Positions 41,943 through 51,011 of a stretch of DNA of 64,000 nt are shown here, piece after piece. A program made the translations under genes and the position numbers. The notes beneath the pieces were generated by a model. It saw only the letters and a program-made list of their open reading frames with translations, did no database searches and was not told the origin of the DNA. The first letter of the stretch is position 1; every line of letters starts with the position of its first letter. Origin of the DNA: Fibrobacter sp. UWEL. GTDB lineage: Bacteria; Fibrobacterota; Fibrobacteria; Fibrobacterales; Fibrobacteraceae. The stretch lies in contig NZ_FRBE01000005.1 of assembly GCF_900142535.1 (NCBI RefSeq), forward strand, positions 62,001 through 126,000, given 5' to 3'.

Positions 41943-44900
41943 TTCGCAGGCTCTGAAGCAATTCAGGTGTGTACACCACCTTATTTTTCTTCAGGTTCAG
42001 CACATGAATAAAGCCGGAATCCGCTTCCACATGAAGCACCAGATTACAGCCCTTCTGCATTTCGTCGTAGGGGCTGTTCTCATTCAGAAGATTCTGCAGT
42101 TTCTCCATAAATTCATCATCAAAGGAATTGGAGAAAATGTTCATATGAATGAAGGAAACCATATCGGAACGGACTCGATCCAACTGGATTACTTCCATCA
42201 CCACCAGCTGAACTTCATCGCTATCGCGCTTGTGCTCCAGCATGCCCTTTACAAGAACCTGGTCATCCTGAGAGATGGTATCGCGGAACTTTTCCCACAC
42301 GTCCTTCTTGAAGAAGATTTCCAGTTCTCCCTGGAAGTCCTGAATGGAACCCACGCCGATGTTGTCACCGCGCTTGGTTTCCAGAGAACGAACCTTAGTG
42401 ACCACGCCACCTACAATAATCGGGTCGCCACTATCGGCTCTGCCAGCCAGTTCTTCAATAGCAAGGCTGCAGGACGTAAAGCCCTGAAGTTCCGGGCGGA
42501 AAGCATCCAGAGGATGGCCCGACAGGAACAGGCCAAGGATGTCCTTTTCCTTACCCAGCATTTCCATGGTAGTCCATTCTTCCGCTTCTTCCAGCGTTTC
42601 TGCGTCGGAGTCCATGGCAGGAGCGGCACCGCCCATATCAAAGAGGGACATTTGGCCGCGGTCCTTATCCTCCTGGAAGCGGGCGGCCACAGTGAGAGCC
42701 TTATCCACGGAAGCCATCAAGGAAGCGCGACTTCCCGGGAATTCATCCAAGGCACCAGCCATGATCAAGCTTTCCACAAAGCGCTTATTCATGGGGGCGC
42801 GTTTTTCCTTCTGTTCACCCTGGTATTCAGCCACACGCTTGGTGAAATCAAAAAGATCCTTGAACTTTCCACGACGTTCACGTTCTGCAATAATGTCTTC
42901 CACAACCCCAAGGCCCACACCGCGGATACCCGCAAGACCAAAGAGAATCTTGTGATCCTTGGTAGCGGAGAACACACCCAGGGAGGCGTTAATGTTGGGA
43001 GAAAGAACAGGTATATTCAGGCGCTTACATTCCAGAATGATGGTCACGATATCTTCCGTCTTTCCCATCTTGGAAGTCATGGAAGCGGCCATATATTCAG
43101 GACCGTAGTGAGTCTTCAGGTAAGCGGTCTGGTAAGCAACGTATGCGTAAGCTGCAGCGTGACTCTTGTTAAATGCGTATCCGCAGAAGGGAAGCACCGC
43201 ATCCCACACCTTCTTGATTAGGTCGTGAGAGTAGCCGCGAGCTTCACACTTGGCAAAGAATTCCGGAGTAAGCTTTTCCATCTTTTCCGGCATCTTCTTA
43301 GCCATAATACGACGAATGTTATCAGCACCACCCAGAGAATAACCACCCAGAATCTGAGCAAGTTTCATCACCTGTTCCTGATACACAATCACACCGTAAG
43401 TTTCACCCAGCACCTGTTCCAGGTCCGGATGGTAGCAGTCCACTTCTTCGGTACCCAGCTTACGGGCAATAAAGTGAGGAATCTGATCGATAGGGCCCGG
43501 ACGGTACAGGGCGTTCATAGCGATCAAGTCCGTAATTCGAGACGGTTTCAGTTCGCGGAGGTACTTCTGCATACCCGGAGATTCGAACTGGAACACCGTG
43601 GTGGTCATGCCCTTACTTAAAAGTCCAAAGGTTTCCGCGTCATCCAGAGGAATGTGGGCCATATCCACATCAATCTGACGATTCTGCTTTACCATTCGAA
43701 CCGTATCCTGAATGATGGACAAGTTGATAAGACCCAGGAAGTCCATCTTCAGAAGGCCAATGTCTTCTGCGTAATGCTTGTCGTACATCACCACCGGGGT
43801 ATCTTCCGGAGCGGCACGGTACAAGGGAGCCAGATTGTAAATGGGAGTCGGCGTAATAACCACACCACAAGCATGAACGCCCGTCTGGCGGGGCAAATCT
43901 TCCAGAGTCAAGGCTGTATCCCAAAGAGTCTGATACATGGCTCGGGAATTAATCATTGCCTGCAAAGGTTCCGGGCTGTAACCATCTTCCAGGTTGTTAC
44001 CCTTCTTATCCTTACCAGTCCAAGCCTGCTTCAAACTGAAGTTCAGCGTACGCTGGGGGAACAACTTAGTGATCATCTTGGCTTCGCCAGGAGGAATGCC
44101 AAGCACACGAGCCACGTCCGTAATGACCGCCTTGGATTTCAACATGCCGTAGGTAATGATCTGGCCCACGCATTCCTTGCCGTATTTTTGCGTCACATAA
44201 TCAATCACACGACCGCGGTCTCTATCCGCAAAGTCAGTATCAATATCAGGCATGGACACACGTTCCGGATTCAGGAATCGTTCGAAAAGCAAGTCAAACT
44301 TGAGCGGGTCAATGTCCGTAATACCAATGATGTAGGTAACCAAAGAACCAGCAGCAGAACCACGTCCCGGTCCCACGGGAATACCATTGTTACGAGCCCA
44401 GTTAATGAAGTCCCACACAATGAGCAGATAACCCGCAACGTTCATATTACGGATACAGTTCAGCTCCTTGTACATGCGCTTGCCCACGTCGGTTTCATGT
44501 TCAGGGAACTTGAAATTTTCCTCGGGGAAGCGCCACTTCAGGAAGTCGTTACAAAGGTGGATGATATAGATATCGGAATCAGAACCCGGCTTACACCAGC
44601 GATGGACCGCCTTTTCCCAAGCCTTCTGGTCGTTTTCATCAAAGAGTTCGGGAGACGCCAGGCGGTCAATTTCAGCCTTGTCTTCATCGGTGAGGGCATC
44701 CGGTTCAATGCCTTTATCGGCACACATCTGGGCCTGAAGCTTTTTCTTCTTATCCTTGATGACGCCACCCAGTTCACGTTCTTTCACCACCGGGTATTCC
44801 GCATCATATTCAGCCTTCATGATGGCTTTAATCTTCTGGTATTCTTCACCTTCCAGGAAGTCCTTGGGAATGGCGAAACGAGGCCAGAATTCATCACCGA

Positions 44901-45762
44901 TACCGGTTTTCACCGTATAGCTACAGCGTTCAGCAATCTTAACCGTATTTTCGATGGCTCCGGGAATATGACCAAACTTCGCCACCATTTCTTCTTCGGA
45001 ACGGAAGTAAAAACCTTCGGAGGGGAAACGCTTATCCACGAAGCCATTTAAGGTTTCCTTCACGGCAATGCAGCGAAGAATCTTATGGGACTGGGCATCT
45101 GACTTCTTGATGTAATGAACATCTCCTACAGCAACGATTTCACGGCCCAATTCATTAGCCAACTGTACGTTAAAATCGTTCAGCAGATTCTGCTGAGGCA
45201 CATCATTATCACAGACGGAAATATACAGATGATCGTGATCGAAAATCTTGTCCAGACGATCCATGTACTCACGAGCTACCGTATTTCTTCCGGCGGCCAC
45301 ACTTTGACCATATTTACTGAAGAAATCACCTGCAATGGCGATGATACCATCCTTAAACTGAGCCACGGTATCCAGAGGCACAGAAGGAATTTCAGCCCAG
45401 CGTTCTCCATCTTCGTAACGGTAACTGACAATACGGAGCAGGTTGTAATAGCCCACTTCATTTTCCACCAGAAGGGTCAATCGCTCGTAAGAGATCGGAT
45501 CCTTGCTGGTAGCGCTGGGGGTGTCAATATAAACGTGACAGCCGTAAACAGTCTTCAGAGGCGGCAGGCCCTTTTCCTTGCGTTTCTTGTTGAGGCCCTG
45601 GCCGCGGGTCTGGAATTCAAGGATGCCAAACATAGCACCATGGTCAGTCAGCGCAATTGCAGGAGCATTGTTATCGGCAGCAGCCGCTAGAATGTCATCA
45701 AGACGGGCAGAAGCCTGCAATACAGAAAATTCGGAATGAGTCTGAAGGTGTACAAAAGCCAT
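41893..45762 (-). CDS. dnaE: DNA polymerase III alpha subunit
   Basis: The 1289-residue catalytic subunit of the replicative polymerase. The PHP domain begins FVHLQTHSEFSVLQASARL. The polymerase core has GPGRGSAAGSLVTYIIGITD and the catalytic acids of MPDIDTDFADRDRGRVIDYV (about residues 500-520), plus NKSHAAAYAYVAYQTAYLKT. An OB-fold and the C-terminal tau-binding region follow. Compared with E. coli DnaE (1160 residues) there is an extra Lys/Asp-rich insertion at about 330-390 (KDKKKKLQAQMCADKGIEPD). A TAAATT box six bases before the ATG suggests a leaderless message. lpxB is translationally overlapped at the 3' end. Confidence 0.97.
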   Translation of the reverse strand: MAFVHLQTHSEFSVLQASARLDDILAAAADNNAPAIALTDHGAMFGILEFQTRGQGLNKKRKEKGLPPLKTVYGCHVYIDTPSATSKDPISYERLTLLVENEVGYYNLLRIVSYRYEDGERWAEIPSVPLDTVAQFKDGIIAIAGDFFSKYGQSVAAGRNTVAREYMDRLDKIFDHDHLYISVCDNDVPQQNLLNDFNVQLANELGREIVAVGDVHYIKKSDAQSHKILRCIAVKETLNGFVDKRFPSEGFYFRSEEEMVAKFGHIPGAIENTVKIAERCSYTVKTGIGDEFWPRFAIPKDFLEGEEYQKIKAIMKAEYDAEYPVVKERELGGVIKDKKKKLQAQMCADKGIEPDALTDEDKAEIDRLASPELFDENDQKAWEKAVHRWCKPGSDSDIYIIHLCNDFLKWRFPEENFKFPEHETDVGKRMYKELNCIRNMNVAGYLLIVWDFINWARNNGIPVGPGRGSAAGSLVTYIIGITDIDPLKFDLLFERFLNPERVSMPDIDTDFADRDRGRVIDYVTQKYGKECVGQIITYGMLKSKAVITDVARVLGIPPGEAKMITKLFPQRTLNFSLKQAWTGKDKKGNNLEDGYSPEPLQAMINSRAMYQTLWDTALTLEDLPRQTGVHACGVVITPTPIYNLAPLYRAAPEDTPVVMYDKHYAEDIGLLKMDFLGLINLSIIQDTVRMVKQNRQIDVDMAHIPLDDAETFGLLSKGMTTTVFQFESPGMQKYLRELKPSRITDLIAMNALYRPGPIDQIPHFIARKLGTEEVDCYHPDLEQVLGETYGVIVYQEQVMKLAQILGGYSLGGADNIRRIMAKKMPEKMEKLTPEFFAKCEARGYSHDLIKKVWDAVLPFCGYAFNKSHAAAYAYVAYQTAYLKTHYGPEYMAASMTSKMGKTEDIVTIILECKRLNIPVLSPNINASLGVFSATKDHKILFGLAGIRGVGLGVVEDIIAERERRGKFKDLFDFTKRVAEYQGEQKEKRAPMNKRFVESLIMAGALDEFPGSRASLMASVDKALTVAARFQEDKDRGQMSLFDMGGAAPAMDSDAETLEEAEEWTTMEMLGKEKDILGLFLSGHPLDAFRPELQGFTSCSLAIEELAGRADSGDPIIVGGVVTKVRSLETKRGDNIGVGSIQDFQGELEIFFKKDVWEKFRDTISQDDQVLVKGMLEHKRDSDEVQLVVMEVIQLDRVRSDMVSFIHMNIFSNSFDDEFMEKLQNLLNENSPYDEMQKGCNLVLHVEADSGFIHVLNLKKNKVVYTPELLQSLRNELGATKVWVSNREKR

Positions 45763-45768
45763 AGTTCA

Positions 45769-45774
45769 AATTTA
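45769..45774 (-). promoter_or_regulatory. TAAATT -10 box, candidate leaderless promoter of dnaE
   Basis: On the minus strand TAAATT is followed by six bases (TGAACT) and the dnaE ATG. No Shine-Dalgarno sequence is present. Confidence 0.5.
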
Positions 45775-45837
45775 AAAAATGAAAAAAAGATGATGGTCTA
45801 TAGCTATATCACCACACCTTTTCAATTTGTCAAATTT

Positions 45838-45868
45838 TAGGATCTAGGGAATAGGGGCTAGGATCTAG
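45838..45868. repeat. Heptanucleotide repeat array overlapping a gene end
   Basis: TAGGATC, TAGGGAA, TAGGGGC, TAGGATC and TAG follow in phase. The unit boundary at 45858-45860 supplies the TAG stop, and the next bases the last codons, of the minus-strand membrane protein gene. Confidence 0.7.
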
Positions 45869-46802
45869 TCGATTTATAGCGAGCAAGAACGACGGCACCC
45901 TGGGCAGCCTGGAAAAGCATGGGAATATACCCAATGAGAGCGGCAGCCAGTACGATATCCGCAGGGATTCCAAGCAGTCCCGTAAAGAGACTAACGTTCA
46001 GATTCTCACGTAACCCTATGCCATTTATGGAGATAGGCAACATGGTAATGGTAATGGTGATGGTCATGAACACCGTAATGGTGGCAAGATCCACAGGAAC
46101 ACCTACCGCCTGGAAATAAGAATAATGAATCAGGATGGAAGAAATCTGGAGCCAGATGGAATCTACTCCCGACATAAGGAACGCTTTCTTGTAGCCTCGA
46201 TAGATGGAGAAGGCATCCTGAAGTTTCAGGAGGAATGGCACCCGACGGGTCAATGCCCCCGGCAACTTTAATTTATCCGAAAAGAGTCCTGCAACAATAA
46301 TCAAGACGCTCAGGAGAGCCACTCCACATACAGCTCCTGTATAAACCGCTGGAATATCCAGACGCGTAATAACAAAAGGCAGCATGATAAAGAAGCAAAT
46401 GAACATGGCTATCAATCCCATCACTCGGGAGATTGCCACTGCAGCTACAGAATTTGCGGTATTGCCAAACTTTTTTCCGAAGGCAATGGTCTTTACCGCG
46501 TCTCCCCCGAAACCGCTGGGAAGGAGATTGTTAAAGAAGTAACCTAAGGCGATATAGGCATAAAAAGTCTTGAAGGGAACCTTCTTGCCTTCGTCCAAAA
46601 GCAGGCCACGCCAACGGTTCGCTTGAATAGTCATGCTGAACACGGTGCAGAGCAAAATGACGCCCACCCAAGGGAGGGCTGTAGAGGTCCAGTGACTGCT
46701 GACTTCACCGAAGGGGACCTTATAGAAGATATAGCCCAAGCCGCCCAAACTGATGGCGACTTTCAGGAAAGTGGAAAGAAACTTTTTCACCCTGGCGTTC
46801 AT
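45858..46802 (-). CDS. LPG-synthase transmembrane-domain (YbhN/UPF0104) protein
   Basis: A 314-residue membrane protein with about eight hydrophobic helices. Typical family segments are ISLGGLGYIFYKV, the conserved NRWRGLLLDEG, YIALGYFFNNLLPSGFGGDAV and the late motif TITMLPISINGIGLREN. This is the flippase-like domain of MprF without the synthase part. Members are thought to move or transfer lipid-linked groups; the substrate is unknown. It lies eight bases after the GT4 gene on the same strand, so the pair may act together on a surface lipid or glycan. Its stop codon and last three residues come from a heptanucleotide array. Confidence 0.88.
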   Translation of the reverse strand: MNARVKKFLSTFLKVAISLGGLGYIFYKVPFGEVSSHWTSTALPWVGVILLCTVFSMTIQANRWRGLLLDEGKKVPFKTFYAYIALGYFFNNLLPSGFGGDAVKTIAFGKKFGNTANSVAAVAISRVMGLIAMFICFFIMLPFVITRLDIPAVYTGAVCGVALLSVLIIVAGLFSDKLKLPGALTRRVPFLLKLQDAFSIYRGYKKAFLMSGVDSIWLQISSILIHYSYFQAVGVPVDLATITVFMTITITITMLPISINGIGLRENLNVSLFTGLLGIPADIVLAAALIGYIPMLFQAAQGAVVLARYKSTRS

Positions 46803-46810
46803 CTTCTACC

Positions 46811-47902
46811 CTACTTTTCTGCGCAAAGGCTTTCTGCGATTTCGCGAATTTTCCTGGAGCAGTTTTCCCAAGAGAAACGGCTCACCCAGGCTTCAATTTC
46901 AGCGTCCTGAGTTCCCTTGCGATGGATGGACTGTTCCAAAGCATGGGCAATACTTTCCGGATTTTGCGGGTCGAAATAAGTGGCCAGCTGACCGCCCACT
47001 TCCGGCATGGAGGAAGTATTGGAGCAAGCCACCGGCGTGCCACAGGCAAACGCTTCCAGAATAGGCAGGCCAAAGCCTTCATAAAGAGAGGGCAGCACGA
47101 ATAAATCCGCCAGATTGTAGAAGTTCACCAGGTCTTCCTGGCTGACCATTCCGGCGCGAATCAGCAAGTGTTCTATACCAAGTTCAGATTCGATGGTCTG
47201 AGTGGTTCGTCCATCAAATGCTTTTCCCACCATGACGATTCTGCAATCCTCACGGTCCTTCATCTGGGCAAAGCCTTTCAATAGCCCATTTAGATTCTTA
47301 TGAGGAAGCAAATTCCCTACGTAGAGTATAATCTTCTTATCCCTAGGAATGCTGTACTTTTCATAAAGGTATTCTATCTCAGGCTTAGACTTCTTGACGA
47401 ATTCCTTGCCAACGCCCAGGGGCGTTACGGTAATCTTGTCGGGATTTACCTTGTAGAAACGAAGCAAGTCTTTTTTGGTGCTTTCAGAAACTACGTTGAT
47501 TCGATCCGCACGCTTGCAGACGAACCAGAAAATAAACTTGAAATACCAATGCACCAGCTTCATGGGAAGAAATTCCGGATACACCAAATGAGTCAAGTCA
47601 TGAATGGTGGCCATCATTTTCCCGCGATAAAGCAAGGGAATATTGCAATGAGGCACATGCAACACATCGGGAGCGGATTTCTTCAGTTTCCTGTAAGGGA
47701 ATTTCAGCTGTTCCTTGTAGCCGTAAATGCTACTGATGAAGGGTATCTGGGTCTGGAAACAATCCTTGTATTCCTCCAGTTCCTTCGGGTCACCTAAGGC
47801 GATGCTATAGCCCACATCCTTAAGCCAATGCTGGATGCAAGTTCCAATACCGGACTTGTGCACCATGCGGGCATCTATAGCAATTCTAGGTGTGGTTTTC
47901 AT
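46811..47902 (-). CDS. Glycosyltransferase family 4 (GT-B fold)
   Basis: A 363-residue glycosyltransferase. The start IAIDARMVHKSGIGTCIQHW matches the GT4 subgroup that includes mannosyl- and rhamnosyl-transferases. The hinge KKIILYVGNLLPHKNLNGLL, the strand CRIVMVGKAFDG and the donor-site motif PSLYEGFGLPILEAFACGTP (E-x7-E) are conserved, followed by SSMPEVGGQLATYFDP. It is cytoplasmic, builds surface glycans and is encoded immediately upstream of the flippase-like membrane protein. A TATCTT box seven bases before the ATG and no ribosome-binding site point to a leaderless message. Specific sugars cannot be assigned. Confidence 0.92.
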   Translation of the reverse strand: MKTTPRIAIDARMVHKSGIGTCIQHWLKDVGYSIALGDPKELEEYKDCFQTQIPFISSIYGYKEQLKFPYRKLKKSAPDVLHVPHCNIPLLYRGKMMATIHDLTHLVYPEFLPMKLVHWYFKFIFWFVCKRADRINVVSESTKKDLLRFYKVNPDKITVTPLGVGKEFVKKSKPEIEYLYEKYSIPRDKKIILYVGNLLPHKNLNGLLKGFAQMKDREDCRIVMVGKAFDGRTTQTIESELGIEHLLIRAGMVSQEDLVNFYNLADLFVLPSLYEGFGLPILEAFACGTPVACSNTSSMPEVGGQLATYFDPQNPESIAHALEQSIHRKGTQDAEIEAWVSRFSWENCSRKIREIAESLCAEK

Positions 47903-47909
47903 TAACTAA

Positions 47910-47915
47910 AAGATA
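47910..47915 (-). promoter_or_regulatory. TATCTT -10 box, candidate leaderless promoter of GT4 gene
   Basis: On the minus strand TATCTT is followed by seven bases (TTAGTTA) and the ATG at 47902, without a ribosome-binding site. Confidence 0.4.
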
Positions 47916-47966
47916 AATTTTTTCAAAGTTTCTAACTTTACCTCGGTTTTAAAAAAAGGACAAAAA

Positions 47967-50402
47967 ATGAAAGTCTCTTTAAGTTGGCTGAAGCGTCATG
48001 TGGATCTGCCTGAATCTGTGGCAGATATCGAAAAGGCATTGACTTCCATCGGTTTGGAAGTGGAAGGCATTGAAGAACCGGGTAAGGTATATGACAAGCT
48101 GGTGGTGGCAAAGGTCCTCACCTGCGAAAACCATCCGGATAGCGATCATCTCCACATCACTACAGTCGATAACGGTAAGGAAGTTGTCCAAGTGGTTTGC
48201 GGCGCACCTAACGTTGCTGCAGGCCAGACCGTCTGTCTCGCTCCCATCGGTGCAGAACTTCCCATGAGCGACGGCACCGTCCTCAAGATGAAGAAGTCCA
48301 AGATCCGCGGCGTGGAAAGCTTCGGTATGATTTGCGCCGAAGACGAAATCGGCCTTTCTGACGACCACGGTGGCATCATGGTTCTGGATGATTCCATTCC
48401 CGCCGGCACTCCTTTCGTAAGCCTGGGCCTGTACGATGTTTGCTTCGAACTGAACGTCACCCCCAACCGTCCGGACGCACTTTGCCATCGCGGTGTTGCC
48501 CGCGAACTGGCAGCCAAGTTTAACCGCCCCCTGAAGCCTCTCACCTACAACCTGGTGGAAGAAGCCGAGGCCGCAAGCACCGCCGCTACCGTCGAAGTTG
48601 TTCCCGGCTGCGGTTGCTCCCGCTACACTGCTCGCGTCATCAAGGGCGTAGAAGTCAAGCAGAGCCCCAGCTGGCTCGCCAAGCTTTTGCACACCGTTGG
48701 CATGAACTCCATCAACAACGTTGTGGACATCACCAACTTCATCCTCATGGACGTGGGTCAGCCTCTCCATAGCTTCGATATGGACCAGCTGAAGGGTTCC
48801 ATGATCAAGGTTCGCCGCGCTGTGAAGGGCGAAAAGATCCAGACCATCGACCACACTGACCACGAACTGACCGAAGCCGAACTGGTTATCTGCGACGGCG
48901 ACCGTCCCGTAGCTGTGGCTGGCACCATGGGTGGTGTAGAATCCGAAATTGTGGACTCCACCAAGAACGTTCTCTTGGAAAGCGCCTACTTCAACCCCAC
49001 CATCGTTCGTAAGCAGGCCAAGCGCCTTGGCATCGGTTCTGATTCCAGCTACCGTTTCGAACGTGGCATCGACACCACTACCCAGGACGAATACAGCAAG
49101 TACGCTTGCGCCATGATCCAGGAAGTGGCTGGCGGCAAGGTTCTAAAGGGCTGCGTGGAATACACCGGCGAAGACCACCAGAAGGAATTGCTGAAGGTAG
49201 ACCTCCGCGTTAGCCGCGTCGCAAAGATCATCGGCATGGAAGTTCCTGCCGAACAGATCAAGAGCCTCCTCACCGGCATCAACCTGAAGCTCTCTGCAGA
49301 GAATGGCGAAACCATGACCTTCGAAATTCCGGGCAACCGTCCGGACCTGGAACGTGAAGTGGACCTGATTGAAGAAGTGGCACGCCTCGTGGGCTTCGAC
49401 AACATCCCCTACACCATGCCCAAGTTCACCATGCAGCCCAACGAACTCCCGGCTGTGGAAGTGATGAACCGCAAGATCCGCAGAACCCTTTCTGCTATGG
49501 GTCTCCATGAATGTTTGAACCTGCGCTTTACCAGCAAGGCTCGCACGGAAGCTCTCTTTGGCGCAGAATCTGATGACCGCCGTTCCAAGCCGGCAGCCCT
49601 CCTGAACCCCCTGTCCGAAGAACTGGGCGTTGTTCCCACCAGCCTTTTGCCCAACCTGCTGAAGAACGTTGCCGAAAACGAAAAGAACCGTCCGGGTTCC
49701 GTTCGCTTGTTCGAAGTAGCTAAGGGTCAGTTCAAGCGTGAACGTGCTGACGTCCGCGACAACGGCTTTGATGAATCCAACCTGATTGCCCTGGTGGTTG
49801 CTGGTGCATTTGATGCAAACCCGCTGAACGACAAGCCCGCACAGATTGACTTCACCGCCTTCAAGGGTTTGGTTCAGTCCTTCTTCAAGCGCTGCGGCGT
49901 TGTGGTTGAATTCCGCGTTCCCGAAAAGCTGGAAGCCTTTATGCATCCGGGCAAGCAGACCGAAATCGTCTGCGGCAAGACCGTTCTTGGCACCATGGGT
50001 GCTCTCCACCCGTCTGTAGCAAAGTCCTTTGACATCGGTTACGAAACCTACGTCATGGAAGCTGACCTGGACAAGATGATTGTGGCAAGCCAGAAGAAGA
50101 TTATCTTCCAGGCATTCAGCCGTCAGGTTCCTTCTACCCGCGACATTTCCATTGAAGTGGCAAAGGGAATGACTCACGAAGAAATCGTTGCACGCATTAA
50201 GGGACTCAACCCCAAGAATCTTGCAAAGATCACTCTCAAGAGCATTTACGAAGGCGACAAGATCGAAGCCGGTAAGAAGAACATGGTTTACGGCCTTGTC
50301 TACCAGGCAATGGATCGCACCTTGACCGACGACGAAGTCAGCAAGGCACACAACAAGCTTCGCGACAAGCTGGTTGCAAACGGCGACATTGTATTGCGCT
50401 AA
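47967..50402 (+). CDS. pheT: Phenylalanyl-tRNA synthetase beta subunit
   Basis: The 811-residue beta subunit of the alpha2-beta2 enzyme that charges tRNA-Phe. The N-terminal B1 and OB (EMAP-like) region shows MKVSLSWLKRHVDLPES, NHPDSDHLHITTVDNGKEVV and KKSKIRGVESFGMICAEDEI. The B3/B4 editing domain and B5 follow (GNRPDLEREVDLIEEVARL), then the catalytic-like core and a C-terminal anticodon-binding domain (FQAFSRQVPSTRDISIEVAK). AAAGGA precedes the ATG. pheS is not adjacent, which is less common than the pheST pair. Codon bias is strong. It ends at a perfect terminator. Confidence 0.97.
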   Translation: MKVSLSWLKRHVDLPESVADIEKALTSIGLEVEGIEEPGKVYDKLVVAKVLTCENHPDSDHLHITTVDNGKEVVQVVCGAPNVAAGQTVCLAPIGAELPMSDGTVLKMKKSKIRGVESFGMICAEDEIGLSDDHGGIMVLDDSIPAGTPFVSLGLYDVCFELNVTPNRPDALCHRGVARELAAKFNRPLKPLTYNLVEEAEAASTAATVEVVPGCGCSRYTARVIKGVEVKQSPSWLAKLLHTVGMNSINNVVDITNFILMDVGQPLHSFDMDQLKGSMIKVRRAVKGEKIQTIDHTDHELTEAELVICDGDRPVAVAGTMGGVESEIVDSTKNVLLESAYFNPTIVRKQAKRLGIGSDSSYRFERGIDTTTQDEYSKYACAMIQEVAGGKVLKGCVEYTGEDHQKELLKVDLRVSRVAKIIGMEVPAEQIKSLLTGINLKLSAENGETMTFEIPGNRPDLEREVDLIEEVARLVGFDNIPYTMPKFTMQPNELPAVEVMNRKIRRTLSAMGLHECLNLRFTSKARTEALFGAESDDRRSKPAALLNPLSEELGVVPTSLLPNLLKNVAENEKNRPGSVRLFEVAKGQFKRERADVRDNGFDESNLIALVVAGAFDANPLNDKPAQIDFTAFKGLVQSFFKRCGVVVEFRVPEKLEAFMHPGKQTEIVCGKTVLGTMGALHPSVAKSFDIGYETYVMEADLDKMIVASQKKIIFQAFSRQVPSTRDISIEVAKGMTHEEIVARIKGLNPKNLAKITLKSIYEGDKIEAGKKNMVYGLVYQAMDRTLTDDEVSKAHNKLRDKLVANGDIVLR

Positions 50403-50420
50403 TTGAGCCCGTCAAAACGG

Positions 50421-50453
50421 AAAAAGCCTCGCAGTTGAACTGCGAGGCTTTTT
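50421..50453. terminator. Bidirectional terminator after pheT
   Basis: AAAAAGCCTCGCAG, loop TTGAA and CTGCGAGGCTTTTT form a long perfect stem between pheT and the convergent small gene. Confidence 0.92.
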
Positions 50454-50474
50454 CATATCCAGTATTTGAAAAAA

Positions 50475-50855
50475 CTATCCGATAAGAGCAGCCTTTACCT
50501 GCTGGACAAAGCTCATTTCCTCGGGAGAGATATTGGTTTCATTATCATCTTCCTTAGAAGCGGCAGCTACTCGGAGCATGGCTTCCAAAACCTTGCTCTT
50601 GAATTCAGCGGACTCATTCTTAAGAGCTGCAATGCAAGCGTCTGTACGAGCCTTGGCATTGGAGAAACCTCCATACACCATGTTAAAATCGTCCCAGTCC
50701 ACATCCGGGGTCAGTTCGTCATGAATCTTGTCCAGTTCATCGCTTTCGGCTTCCGTTGCACTGGCTGATCCCGGCAAAAGCTTTTCGGTTTCCGTTTCAT
50801 GGAAAAGGCAAGCCACCTGCCAAGAGAGAATCAAAAGAGCAAGATTTGGTTTCAT
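50475..50855 (-). CDS. Small exported protein, possibly TerB-like
   Basis: A 126-residue protein. The N-terminus has a short hydrophobic stretch ending in Cys (NLALLILSWQVACLF), which may be a lipoprotein signal. An acidic linker follows, then two or three helices ending EEMSFVQQVKAALIG. The acid-rich loop before the last helix (KEDDNETNISPEE) recalls the C-terminal part of TerB-fold proteins, but the match is weak. GAGGT lies five bases before the ATG. It stands alone between the pheT terminator and the serA terminator. Confidence 0.6.
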   Translation of the reverse strand: MKPNLALLILSWQVACLFHETETEKLLPGSASATEAESDELDKIHDELTPDVDWDDFNMVYGGFSNAKARTDACIAALKNESAEFKSKVLEAMLRVAAASKEDDNETNISPEEMSFVQQVKAALIG

Positions 50856-50886
50856 GAATACCTCAGTTGTTTTAACGAAAGATATA

Positions 50887-50923
50887 AAAAAAAGCCCAAC
50901 GAAATAATTCGTCGAGCTTTTTT
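50887..50923 (-). terminator. Terminator downstream of serA
   Basis: AAAAAAGCCCAACGAA, ATAA and TTCGTCGAGCTTTTTT form an imperfect stem with T runs on both strands, about 90 bases beyond the serA stop. Confidence 0.75.
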
Positions 50924-50935
50924 CCTTTGAATCAT

Positions 50936-51009
50936 CCTGAAAGAACGCTCTCCTATCCCCAGCATAGCGCTGATGACCGGAGGTTACTTATCTAACGAAC
51001 GATCAGCGC
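50936..51009. repeat. Intergenic box plus hairpin with constant loop (serA copy)
   Basis: The box CCTGAAAGAACGCTCT (50936-50951) is followed by arms GCGCTGAT (50967-50974) and ATCAGCGC (51002-51009) enclosing a 27-base loop starting GACCGGAGGTT and ending TCTAACGAACG. The hairpin begins two bases beyond the serA stop. Confidence 0.7.
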
Positions 51010-51011
51010 GG

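Noticed and set aside
41884-45690. Several plus-strand frames of 130-465 codons opposite dnaE
   Set aside because: The minus strand encodes an unmistakable DnaE over the whole length.
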